Under the pieces are notes generated by a model, which saw nothing but the letters and a program-made list of their open reading frames with translations, was not told where the DNA came from and made no database searches. From Campylobacteraceae bacterium (GTDB lineage Bacteria > Campylobacterota > Campylobacteria > Campylobacterales > Sulfurovaceae), in the NCBI GenBank assembly GCA_026985495.1, contig JALSQJ010000015.1, positions 1-20,116 on the forward strand: a DNA stretch of 20,116 bases. Direction: 5' to 3'. The translations under genes were made by a program, and so were the position numbers. Below are positions 14,225-20,116 of this stretch, piece by piece. Numbering within the stretch: position 1 is the stretch's first letter; every line of letters starts with the position of its first letter.

Positions 14225-15491
14225 AAACTTTCAGAGTGAATTTGATGAGTTGTTAAAACGTGGTGCGATGGATATAGATGGTGTAACCTCTATTGTCAAG
14301 GGACTTCTTGATGAGATTAAAAATAGTGGTAATCAAGCTCTAAAAGGACATATTGCAAAGTTTGACAGATGGGAGCCTAGTAGTGATGATGAGTTATTAG
14401 TTACGGTTGAGTCTATGGAAAAAGCGTATAATAATATAGATACTACACTTAGAGATGCCCTACACTTAGCGTATGATAGAATTGAGAATTATCATCAAAA
14501 GCTTATGCCTAAATCGTGGTTTGACTATGAAAAAAATGGAAATATGTTGGGACAAAAAGTAACGGCAGTTGATTCTGCTGGACTCTATATTCCTGGAGGA
14601 AAAGCAGCTTATCCATCATCATTACTTATGAATGTTATTCCTGCTATTGTTGCAGGAGTAGAGGAGATAGTGGTCTGTACTCCTGCACCAGATGATGAGT
14701 TAAATGAGCTTCTTTTAGCAGCATGTCACTTATGTAAAGTAACAAAAGTTTTTAAAGTAGGAGGAGCTTCAGCTATTGGAGCTATGGCGTATGGAACAGA
14801 GACTATTCCTAAAGTAGATGTTATCACAGGACCAGGGAATATTTTTGTTGCTACAGCTAAAAAGTTAGTTTATGGTGAAGTAAATATTGATATGATTGCA
14901 GGACCTAGTGAGATTGGTATCTTAGCAGATGAGACAGCACGAGAGGATTATTTAGCAATAGATTTGCTCTCACAAGCTGAACATGATGAGATGGCATCTT
15001 CTATTTTGATTACAACTGATGCTACTTTAGCACCTAAAGTTGTCTCTAAAGTAGAAGAGTTTTTAGGTAAACTATCTCGTGAAGAGATTGCTAGAAAGTC
15101 TATTGCAGAGCGTGGTGCTATTATTGTGGTTGAAAGTATGGAAGAAGCTATTGATTTAATGAATAAAATTGCACCTGAACATTTAGAGGTCTTAACTAAA
15201 AATCCAATGGATTTATTGGGTCAGATTAAACATGCAGGAGCAATCTTCTTAGGGGAATATACTCCTGAACCTATTGGTGACTATATAGCTGGACCAAATC
15301 ATACATTACCTACAGGAGGAACTGCTAAGTTCTACTCTCCATTAAGTGTTGACCACTTTTTAAAGAGATCATCTATTATATCTATGACACAACAAGGTTT
15401 AAGAGAGATAGGTAAAGAGTGTGCTTTAATTGCTAATACAGAGGGGCTAACAGCTCACGAAAAGTCAGTTACAATAAGACTATCCAAATAA
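14199..15491 (+). CDS. hisD: Histidinol dehydrogenase
   Basis: HisD catalyses the last two steps of histidine synthesis, oxidising L-histidinol to L-histidine with two NAD+. The 430 residues carry the family landmarks: AGLYIPGGKAAYPSS, ITGPGNIFVATAKK, DMIAGPSEIGILAD, zinc ligands Gln259 and His262 in LLSQAEHDE, the catalytic pair Glu327-His328 in APEHLEV, Asp361 in GDYIAGPNHTLPTGG, and the last zinc ligand His420 in LTAHEKS. It begins with GTG at 14199, supported by AAAGGA six bases upstream; no better in-frame ATG exists near the conserved N-terminus. It overlaps the upstream PLP gene by 26 bases, implying translational coupling. No other his gene is in the window. Confidence 0.97.
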   Translation: MKILNIKDENFQSEFDELLKRGAMDIDGVTSIVKGLLDEIKNSGNQALKGHIAKFDRWEPSSDDELLVTVESMEKAYNNIDTTLRDALHLAYDRIENYHQKLMPKSWFDYEKNGNMLGQKVTAVDSAGLYIPGGKAAYPSSLLMNVIPAIVAGVEEIVVCTPAPDDELNELLLAACHLCKVTKVFKVGGASAIGAMAYGTETIPKVDVITGPGNIFVATAKKLVYGEVNIDMIAGPSEIGILADETAREDYLAIDLLSQAEHDEMASSILITTDATLAPKVVSKVEEFLGKLSREEIARKSIAERGAIIVVESMEEAIDLMNKIAPEHLEVLTKNPMDLLGQIKHAGAIFLGEYTPEPIGDYIAGPNHTLPTGGTAKFYSPLSVDHFLKRSSIISMTQQGLREIGKECALIANTEGLTAHEKSVTIRLSK

Positions 15492-15496
15492 AATTT

Positions 15497-15530
15497 GTAT
15501 TAAGTAGGGTGCAATTTATTGCACCAATAC
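15497..15530 (+). terminator. Hairpin after hisD, possible terminator
   Basis: GGTGCAA and TTGCACC pair perfectly around TTTA (15508-15525). Outside them GTATT (15497-15501) and AATAC (15526-15530) extend the stem after a six-base bulge. It begins six bases after the hisD stop. No U-run follows, so it may terminate with a factor or only protect the 3' end. Confidence 0.5.
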
Positions 15531-15545
15531 TAGAGAGGTTTAATG

Positions 15546-15596
15546 GAGCATTAAAAAATGCACACTATTAAAGATTATAGAAGTGTTTTAATGCTC
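15546..15596. repeat. Long inverted repeat at the 3' end of the response-regulator gene
   Basis: GAGCATTAAAA (15546-15556) and TTTTAATGCTC (15586-15596) are perfect 11-base arms; CACT (15563-15566) and AGTG (15582-15585) extend the right arm's pairing inward. The right arm lies inside the last codons of the leftward response-regulator gene. A nested GCATT-AAAA-AATGC hairpin competes with it. A role in ending the two convergent transcripts is inference. Confidence 0.55.
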
Positions 15597-16113
15597 TAAT
15601 AATCATAGCATTTTTAGAGATACTTTCACTTTTAGCATCTTGGTCAACTTGATCATATAAATCAAGTGGTAGAGTAATTGAGAAGATTTTAGTTCTATTT
15701 TTCTTCTGCTTCTTAATATCTGCAACAATATCTTTAAGAACATCAATCATCTTATCGGTATCAATTGGTTTTCTAATAAAGTTATTTACCCCAATTTTAA
15801 CAGCTTCTGAGATATTGCCCATATCATTACTTGCTGATACAATTACAATAATCTGTTTAGGATTAATCTCTCTAATCTCTTTTGCTACCTCTAATCCACT
15901 TTTCCCTGGTAAAATAATATCTATAAAGATAATATCTGGTGAGTGTTGTTCAAAAAGTTGCATTGCAGATGTTGCATCTGTTGCAGAGTAAACTTCAGCA
16001 AAAAAGTTATTTAGTGTTGTACACATTAACTCATTTGTCTCTGGCTCATCTTCTAGCACAAGTGTTTTAAGTTTTTTTGTCTCTTCTACAATTTTCATTA
16101 AGTCATTGTTCAT
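15568..16113 (-). CDS. Response regulator with C-terminal ribbon-helix-helix domain
   Basis: A 181-residue two-domain regulator. Residues 15-133 are a CheY-like receiver: acidic pocket Glu21 and Asp22, phospho-acceptor Asp65 in FIDIILPG, switch Ser93 in VIVSASND, Phe112, and Lys115 in IRKPID. After a Lys-rich linker (134-142), residues 142-181 match a ribbon-helix-helix (CopG/Arc/MetJ-type) fold: the strand KIFSITLPLDL, helix YDQVDQDAKSES, turn, then SKNAMIIRALKHFY. RHH domains bind palindromic DNA as dimers, so phosphorylation probably controls dimerisation. The common output domains (OmpR, NarL, Fis types) are absent. AGGA seven bases before the ATG fixes the start. No histidine kinase is nearby, so it is an orphan. 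The nitrilase-fold gene lies upstream, but a separate promoter at 16144-16152 is likely. Confidence 0.88.
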   Translation of the reverse strand: MNNDLMKIVEETKKLKTLVLEDEPETNELMCTTLNNFFAEVYSATDATSAMQLFEQHSPDIIFIDIILPGKSGLEVAKEIREINPKQIIVIVSASNDMGNISEAVKIGVNNFIRKPIDTDKMIDVLKDIVADIKKQKKNRTKIFSITLPLDLYDQVDQDAKSESISKNAMIIRALKHFYNL

Positions 16114-16138
16114 TGCTTCTTCCTATTTCCTTTTTTTT

Positions 16139-16163
16139 AATAGATTGTAACATGTTATCTATT
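16139..16163. promoter_or_regulatory. Palindromic operator overlapping the response-regulator promoter (candidate)
   Basis: On the plus strand AATAGA (16139-16144), spacer TTG, the perfect palindrome TAACATGTTA (16148-16157) and TCTATT (16158-16163) form an interrupted dyad. On the minus strand the same bases contain TGTTACAAT (16144-16152), an extended -10 for the response-regulator gene. Transcription would begin near 16137, about 24 bases before the ATG. A dyad over the -10, just upstream of a gene for a DNA-binding RHH protein, suggests autoregulation. Confidence 0.5.
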
Positions 16164-16212
16164 AAGTTAGATTAAAACCTAATAAAATTGATTATATTTT
16201 ATAAAAATAATA

Positions 16213-17028
16213 CTATAAATTTGCTCTTAAAGAGAGTTCCTCTTCAAATGCCCATGTTTTTTTATGCTCTTTAATATTGTTTTTAGAGATAGTTTCAATC
16301 AACATTGACTCTTTATCTTCAAGCATCATATAGATCTCTCCACTAGGTTCAACCAACATACTGTCACCATAAAATTTCCACTTAACCTTCTCCTCTTTAA
16401 ATTCACCTAAACGGTTGGCTCTTAAAATGTAGCATCCATGTAAAAATGCTTTTGTTTTAATAATCTCTCTCCAACGATTATGGGAACTAAAGGTAGAGGC
16501 CGTTGGTAGTAGTACAAGGTCAATCTTCTTTTTAGTAACATAACTCCAAAATGGGTCAAAATGGAGTTCAAATCCACCCATAACCATAACTTTAAATCCA
16601 TCAACCTTAAAGGTTAATGGTGAGGTTAATGGTTTTATCTCATTGGCAAACATCTTTTTCTCATTCCAATGTTTGTAGGGGATAAGTATCTGTTGTTCGT
16701 AATAGACAATTGACTTATCACTGATTTTTACAATGGTTTTAACATATTGGTTCTCTTTGATGAGGATAATAGGTGCTACAAATATCATATTATATTTAAT
16801 TGCAAACTTTTTTAGAAGTTCAATATGTTTGTCACTCTGTTTTTTTACCATTTGAATAGGTAAGGTTTGAAGCTCTTTGAAAAAATGGTTGAGGATATAT
16901 TCTCCTAATAGAACAATTTTTACCCCTCTAGTATATGCATTTTTAAGATAAAATTCTAATTTAGTTGTTTGCATTCCTAGTGTTGGAAGTTGTAGTACAG
17001 CAATAGTTAATGTTTTATCATTATGCAT
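16213..17028 (-). CDS. Nitrilase-fold (carbon-nitrogen hydrolase superfamily) protein, probably inactive
   Basis: The 271 residues follow the carbon-nitrogen hydrolase fold from end to end: IAVLQLPTLGM, KIVLLGEYIL with the first triad residue Glu43, the IPYKHWNEKKMF segment, KVMVMGGFELHFDPFW, DLVLLPTAST, WREIIKTKAFLHGCYILRANR, and FYGDSMLVEPSGEI. The nucleophile motif, normally G-x-x-I-C-Y-E-x-x-F-P, reads MGGFELHFDP here, so the catalytic Cys is replaced by Gly151 or Gly152. By eye the triad Lys position (Y-R-K in relatives) reads YEQQ, placing Gln112 there; Lys119 is seven residues later. Only the Glu clearly remains. It may be a non-catalytic binding or regulatory protein. The ATG follows the xseB stop by one base, so expression is coupled to xseB. 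Confidence 0.85.
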   Translation of the reverse strand: MHNDKTLTIAVLQLPTLGMQTTKLEFYLKNAYTRGVKIVLLGEYILNHFFKELQTLPIQMVKKQSDKHIELLKKFAIKYNMIFVAPIILIKENQYVKTIVKISDKSIVYYEQQILIPYKHWNEKKMFANEIKPLTSPLTFKVDGFKVMVMGGFELHFDPFWSYVTKKKIDLVLLPTASTFSSHNRWREIIKTKAFLHGCYILRANRLGEFKEEKVKWKFYGDSMLVEPSGEIYMMLEDKESMLIETISKNNIKEHKKTWAFEEELSLRANL

Positions 17029-17029
17029 A

Positions 17030-17227
17030 TTAAGAACCTGAAGAGTTTTTCTCTATGGTCTCTATCTCTACTTTAGCCTCTTCTATCATTTTTTGAGCAG
17101 ATTTAATCTGTTCCAATCCACTTTTATAGAGTTTTATGCTCTCTTCTAAAGTAATTTCTGGGTTCATTAATTGGTTTAATATCTTTTTTGATTCCTCTAA
17201 TTTATCTTCAAATGTATCTACTTTCAT
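17030..17227 (-). CDS. xseB: Exodeoxyribonuclease VII small subunit
   Basis: XseB is the small helical subunit that wraps the XseA catalytic subunit of exonuclease VII, which degrades single-stranded DNA. The 65-residue product has the two-helix pattern FEDKLEESKKILNQL ... ITLEESIKLYKSGLEQIKSAQKMIEEAKVEIETI typical of the family, including the LEESIKLYKSGLEQ core. AAGGAG four bases upstream supports the ATG at 17225-17227. It sits 15 bases after metX and directly before the nitrilase-fold gene. xseA is not in the window. Confidence 0.93.
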   Translation of the reverse strand: MKVDTFEDKLEESKKILNQLMNPEITLEESIKLYKSGLEQIKSAQKMIEEAKVEIETIEKNSSGS

Positions 17228-17242
17228 AATACTCCTTATCTT

Positions 17243-18343
17243 TTATAATTTATCTTTTATTATTGTATCAAATTTTTCTATCTCTACTAAAAAAGCATCA
17301 TGACCATAGTTACTATCTATCTCATAATAGCTAGAGTTTTGTCCATTTCTCTGCATCATTTTATAAATATGCTCCATCTCTTTTGGAAAGAATAGGTAGT
17401 CACTCTTAAAAGAGATAAGTGTAGTCTCTGCTTTAATCCTTAAAATAGCATCATGTAGAGAGTCATATCCTCTACTTAAATTAAAAGTATTGATAGCTTT
17501 TACTATGTAAAGGTAACTAAGAGGGTCAAAAAGACGTGCAAAGTTGTCAGTATTGTACTCCATATATCGCTCTACTTCATAGCGTCCAAAAAGCTCAAAG
17601 AGTCCATCATTGTTGACATAGTTTCGTCCAAATTTGTTGTTCATTGAGTCAGGAGATAGGTAAGAGATATGTCCTGCAATACGTCCAATGGCAAGACCAT
17701 CTAACCCTTTTTCTTTAAAGGCATCTTTTTCATAATTACCATTTTCAAATCGTGGGTCTCGACGTATCGCCTCCATTGCGACCTTATTGAAAGCAATTGT
17801 CCAAGGTTGAGTTGCATAGGTAGAGGCTAGTGAGATAATTTTATCGGCAAAATTAGGGTAGTCAACAGCAAACTGTAGTGCTTGCATTCCACCCATAGAG
17901 CCACCTATAATTGCTTTAAGATGGTGAATACCAAGTTGAGAAAGAAGTTGTTTTTGAGCTTTTATCATATCTTTAATGGTAATAACAGGAAAGTGTAAAC
18001 GAAAAGGTCTCATTTTAGGATACTCATCATTCATGGGACCTGTACTCCCAAAACATGAACCTATAACATTGGTTGAGATTACAAAATATTTTGTAGTATC
18101 AATAGCTTTTCCATCACCAATTAGCTCATTCCACCAACCATATTTTCTCTCACCCTCATACTTTCCAGCAGCATGTGCCGACCCACTTAGAGCATGACAG
18201 ATTAAGATAACATTAGATGCATCTTCATTTAGCTCACCGTAGGTTTCATAGGCAATTTTGTATGGTTCTAAGATTCTTCCACTCTCCAAATATAGAGGCG
18301 TTGTAAAGTGGGCAACTTTGGTTTCTATTTTCATTAAACGCAT
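17243..18343 (-). CDS. metX: Homoserine O-acetyltransferase
   Basis: MetX is an alpha/beta-hydrolase-fold acyltransferase that makes O-acetyl-L-homoserine from acetyl-CoA and homoserine, the entry to methionine. From the chosen ATG (366 residues) it shows LICHALSGSAHAAG, the nucleophile elbow IGGSMGGMQ with Ser149, Asp315 in SFKSDYLFFP and His348 in SNYGHDAFLVE, completing the triad. GWWNELIGDGKAIDT and SCFGSTGP are further family motifs. Acetyl versus succinyl specificity is inferred from family only. Three starts are possible: TTG 18352, ATG 18343 (GGG four bases upstream) and ATG 18334 (MKIETK, common in relatives). Its partner metY lies 1 kb away, separated by an oppositely oriented DsbC-like gene. 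I saw no SAM-riboswitch-like leader. Confidence 0.95.
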   Translation of the reverse strand: MRLMKIETKVAHFTTPLYLESGRILEPYKIAYETYGELNEDASNVILICHALSGSAHAAGKYEGERKYGWWNELIGDGKAIDTTKYFVISTNVIGSCFGSTGPMNDEYPKMRPFRLHFPVITIKDMIKAQKQLLSQLGIHHLKAIIGGSMGGMQALQFAVDYPNFADKIISLASTYATQPWTIAFNKVAMEAIRRDPRFENGNYEKDAFKEKGLDGLAIGRIAGHISYLSPDSMNNKFGRNYVNNDGLFELFGRYEVERYMEYNTDNFARLFDPLSYLYIVKAINTFNLSRGYDSLHDAILRIKAETTLISFKSDYLFFPKEMEHIYKMMQRNGQNSSYYEIDSNYGHDAFLVEIEKFDTIIKDKL

Positions 18344-18456
18344 TTTACCCAATTTGTACTTTATGGTTTTGTTAAATATTGAGAAAATCAGCCATTTTTA
18401 AATATTTTTATAGTTAATAGTACACATAAAGTATTATTTCTAGTTTTATTTAATTC

Positions 18457-18470
18457 TGATATGATAGAAT
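18457..18470 (+). promoter_or_regulatory. Extended -10 promoter of the DsbC-like gene
   Basis: TGATATGAT is an extended -10 (TG, one base, TATGAT) at 18457-18465. Initiation near 18472 leaves about 25 bases with AAAGGAG before the ATG at 18497. The run TATGATAGAAT also occurs at 1180-1190 on the minus strand in front of the Tyr-rich exported protein. The remaining 113 bases of the gap toward metX are AT-rich with no other clear signal. Confidence 0.55.
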
Positions 18471-18496
18471 AAAGGATTAACTAAAGGAGTTATATT

Positions 18497-19384
18497 ATGC
18501 AGATTAAGTTTTTAGTGATTATGCTTATGGTTACTGTACATCTTTTTGCTGTGAGCCAAAAAAGTGTAGAGTTTTATGTTAAACGTCATATAGAGAAGAA
18601 GATGCACTCTAAAGTAGATAAAATAGAGACACTTTCAAGTTATCAAATTGGTGGCACAAATGGTTGGAGGGTCTATTTTTTAGTCTTAGATTTAAAAGTA
18701 AAGATGGGAAATGTATATCGAAACAGAACTCTCTATCAAGTTGTCTATAATAAAGGGAAAAAGATAGCCTTTTCGTTAAAAGATAAAAAAGGTAATGATT
18801 ATTCAAAAGTTTTAAAACCACATGTTCCTTTAAGTGCATATAATGATAGTCATCTATTGGTAGGGAATAAAGATGCTCGGCATAAAATTTTAGTTGTTTC
18901 TGACCCCTTTTGTCCATTTTGTCAAAAGATTGTTCCTAAGCTAATAGAGAGTGTAGAGAGACACCCTAAAACATTTGCTCTATACTATTACCATCTGCCT
19001 CTAGTCAGAATTCATCCTGCATCAGATGTAACAACAAAAGCGATGCATATTTTTCAAAAACGTGGTAATTTAAAAGCTTTAAAAGAGTGTTATCATCTGC
19101 TTGTAAGTGAACGAGAGAAAAACCCACAAGTTATTTTAGATGCGATAAAAAGGAAGACAGGTATAACTTTAACACAAAAAGAGATAAATTCTAAAGAGAT
19201 AAAAGAGACTATGGCATTTGACAAAGCAATGAAAAAACGTCTTATGGTAACAGGAACACCGACTATCTTTATAGATGGTATTTGGGATCCATCTCGTTCT
19301 GCTTATAAAAAGTTAATACCTAAACATACAGAAAATAGTATTGAGAGTGAAGAGAAGGGTTTTTTCGCTTCACTTTTTAATTAA
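18497..19384 (+). CDS. Exported DsbC/DsbG-like thiol-disulfide interchange protein
   Basis: The 295 residues begin with a signal peptide (MQIKFLVIMLMVTVHLFA). An N-terminal alpha+beta domain follows (about 20-120; VEFYVKRHIEKKMHSKV resembles the DsbC dimerisation region), then a thioredoxin-fold domain (about 122-275). The active site is VVSDPFCPFCQK with Cys139 and Cys142, and the cis-proline is Pro255 in VTGTPTIFIDG. CPFC and the helical insert between these motifs fit the DsbA/C/G group. Isomerase versus oxidase activity is not decidable. AAAGGAG seven bases upstream gives a strong start. It stands between metX and metY on the opposite strand, so it is transcribed alone. An intrinsic terminator overlaps its last codons. 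Confidence 0.88.
   Translation: MQIKFLVIMLMVTVHLFAVSQKSVEFYVKRHIEKKMHSKVDKIETLSSYQIGGTNGWRVYFLVLDLKVKMGNVYRNRTLYQVVYNKGKKIAFSLKDKKGNDYSKVLKPHVPLSAYNDSHLLVGNKDARHKILVVSDPFCPFCQKIVPKLIESVERHPKTFALYYYHLPLVRIHPASDVTTKAMHIFQKRGNLKALKECYHLLVSEREKNPQVILDAIKRKTGITLTQKEINSKEIKETMAFDKAMKKRLMVTGTPTIFIDGIWDPSRSAYKKLIPKHTENSIESEEKGFFASLFN
19346..19378 (+). terminator. Intrinsic terminator overlapping the end of the DsbC-like gene
   Basis: AGTGAAG (19346-19352) and CTTCACT (19368-19374) pair; after one mismatch GAA (19354-19356) and TTC (19364-19366) add three pairs around a seven-base loop. A run of five T (19374-19378) follows. The stem lies within the last 13 codons, and the stop is at 19382-19384. The reverse strand lacks a T-run, so it does not serve metY. 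Confidence 0.75.
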
Positions 19385-19390
19385 GATTAT

Positions 19391-20116
19391 TTAATTTAAT
19401 GCTTGTTTGAGGTCTTCAATTAGATCCTCAACATCTTCAATTCCGACACTTAGTCGGATTAACCCCTCACTTACACCAGCCTTCTTAAGCTCCTCTTTGC
19501 TGAGTTGTTGATGTGTTGTTGATGCTGAGTGGTTTATGATAGATTTACTATCTCCAATATTGGCAACTATTGAGAAAATCTCTACACTATTTAGTATCTT
19601 TTTTGCTGTTTCAAAACTATCCACTTCAAAACTTACCAATCCACTAGCACCTTTAGAGAGATATTTTGAAGCATTTGTATAGCTCTTATCACTCTCTAAG
19701 AGAGGATAGTTTACCTTTTTTACAATAGATTGAGACTCTAACCATTGTGCAATCTTTAGAGCATTAGATGAGTGTTTCTCTATTCTAAGAGAGAGAGTCT
19801 CTAATCCTTGTATAAATAACCAAGCATTAAATGGGCTAAGTACAGCACCTGTATCTCGAAGAAGTATCATTCTAGCTCTAAAGGTAAAGAGAACAGGACT
19901 TACCACCGAATCAGCAAAGACTAAACCGTGATAACTTACTTCTGGTTCGTTAAAGTGAGGGTATCTTGGATTATCTTTTATCTTTTGAGATAGATTCTCT
20001 CTCTCTACAATAAGACCTCCTATTGCTGTTCCTTGACCTGTGGTATATTTACTAGCACTATGGACAACTACATCAATACCAAATAGAAGTGGTTGGCACA
20101 ATATTGGGGTAGCTAC
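19391..20116 (-). CDS. metY: O-acetylhomoserine aminocarboxypropyltransferase (partial, C-terminal part)
   Basis: The gene enters from the right edge; its N-terminus is missing. The visible 241 residues are the C-terminal part of a Cys/Met-metabolism PLP enzyme. NTVATP-type sequence at the edge (VATPILCQPLLFGIDVVVHSASKYTTGQGT) includes the Schiff-base lysine in HSASKY. An insertion rich in NPRYPHFNEPEVSYHGL, then FRARMILLRDTGAVLSPFNAWLFIQGLETLSLRIEKHS, IVANIGDSKSIINHSASTTHQQLS and GLIRLSVGIEDVEDLIEDLKQAL are characteristic of O-acetylhomoserine sulfhydrylase rather than cystathionine synthase or lyase. The enzyme makes homocysteine from O-acetylhomoserine and sulfide, using the product of metX nearby. 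It ends convergent with the DsbC-like gene, seven bases apart. Confidence 0.94.
   Translation of the reverse strand, partial: VATPILCQPLLFGIDVVVHSASKYTTGQGTAIGGLIVERENLSQKIKDNPRYPHFNEPEVSYHGLVFADSVVSPVLFTFRARMILLRDTGAVLSPFNAWLFIQGLETLSLRIEKHSSNALKIAQWLESQSIVKKVNYPLLESDKSYTNASKYLSKGASGLVSFEVDSFETAKKILNSVEIFSIVANIGDSKSIINHSASTTHQQLSKEELKKAGVSEGLIRLSVGIEDVEDLIEDLKQALN

Noticed and set aside
18353..18496. SAM or other riboswitch in front of metX
   Set aside because: The 144-base gap is AT-rich and lacks paired GC-containing stems; only promoter-like elements are visible.
19346..19378. Bidirectional terminator shared by the DsbC-like gene and metY
   Set aside because: On the minus strand the stem is followed by TCTCAATACT with no T-run, so it supports termination of the plus-strand gene only.

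Overview
The window is about 20.1 kb of AT-rich, gene-dense chromosomal DNA. Gene content and protein style point to Campylobacterota (Epsilonproteobacteria), most like the free-living Sulfurovum/Sulfurimonas group. Supporting points are the nth - PpiC-type isomerase (Peb4/Cbf2) - fba order as I recall it from Campylobacter, a monomeric isocitrate dehydrogenase, extended -10 promoters without clear -35 boxes, and many D/E-X-N-X-S/T glycosylation sequons in exported proteins. The genus is inference. I see no rRNA, tRNA, insertion sequence, prophage or CRISPR array, and no gene-free stretch longer than 300 bases.

Layout. 1-266 (-): N-terminus of monomeric isocitrate dehydrogenase, cut by the window edge. 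394-1146 (-): an exported, Tyr/His/Asn-rich low-complexity protein. 1212-3168 (+): ruvX, a membrane-anchored ScsD/TlpA-like thioredoxin and an exported SH3-SPOR protein. 3165-9554 (-): a compact run reading radA, tatB, tatC, queA, mgtE and a CNNM/CorC-type protein, joining DNA repair, Tat export, queuosine synthesis and Mg2+ transport. 9642-10412 (-): an exported acidic protein with an exact 83-bp internal duplication. 10572-11228 (-): nth. 11373-15491 (+): periplasmic PpiC-type isomerase, fba, a PLP enzyme of the D-cysteine desulfhydrase/ACC deaminase type, and hisD. 15568-18343 (-): a response regulator with a ribbon-helix-helix output domain, a nitrilase-fold protein lacking catalytic residues, xseB and metX. 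18497-19384 (+): an exported DsbC/DsbG-like protein ending in an intrinsic terminator. 19391-20116 (-): C-terminal part of metY, cut by the window edge.

How the genes fit together. metX and metY make homocysteine from homoserine by direct sulfhydrylation. The two thiol-disulfide proteins, the PpiC isomerase and the Tat genes all serve folding and export in the envelope. mgtE and the CNNM-type gene are two unrelated Mg2+ transport families in tandem. Most of the region is ordinary core genome.

The points most worth a second look are the REC-RHH response regulator with a palindrome over its own promoter, the exported protein whose duplication doubles part of a cluster of bacterial N-glycosylation sequons, a long coiled-coil-like insertion in the first periplasmic loop of TatC, the apparently inactive nitrilase-fold protein beside xseB, and a GC-rich palindrome inside the PLP-enzyme gene.
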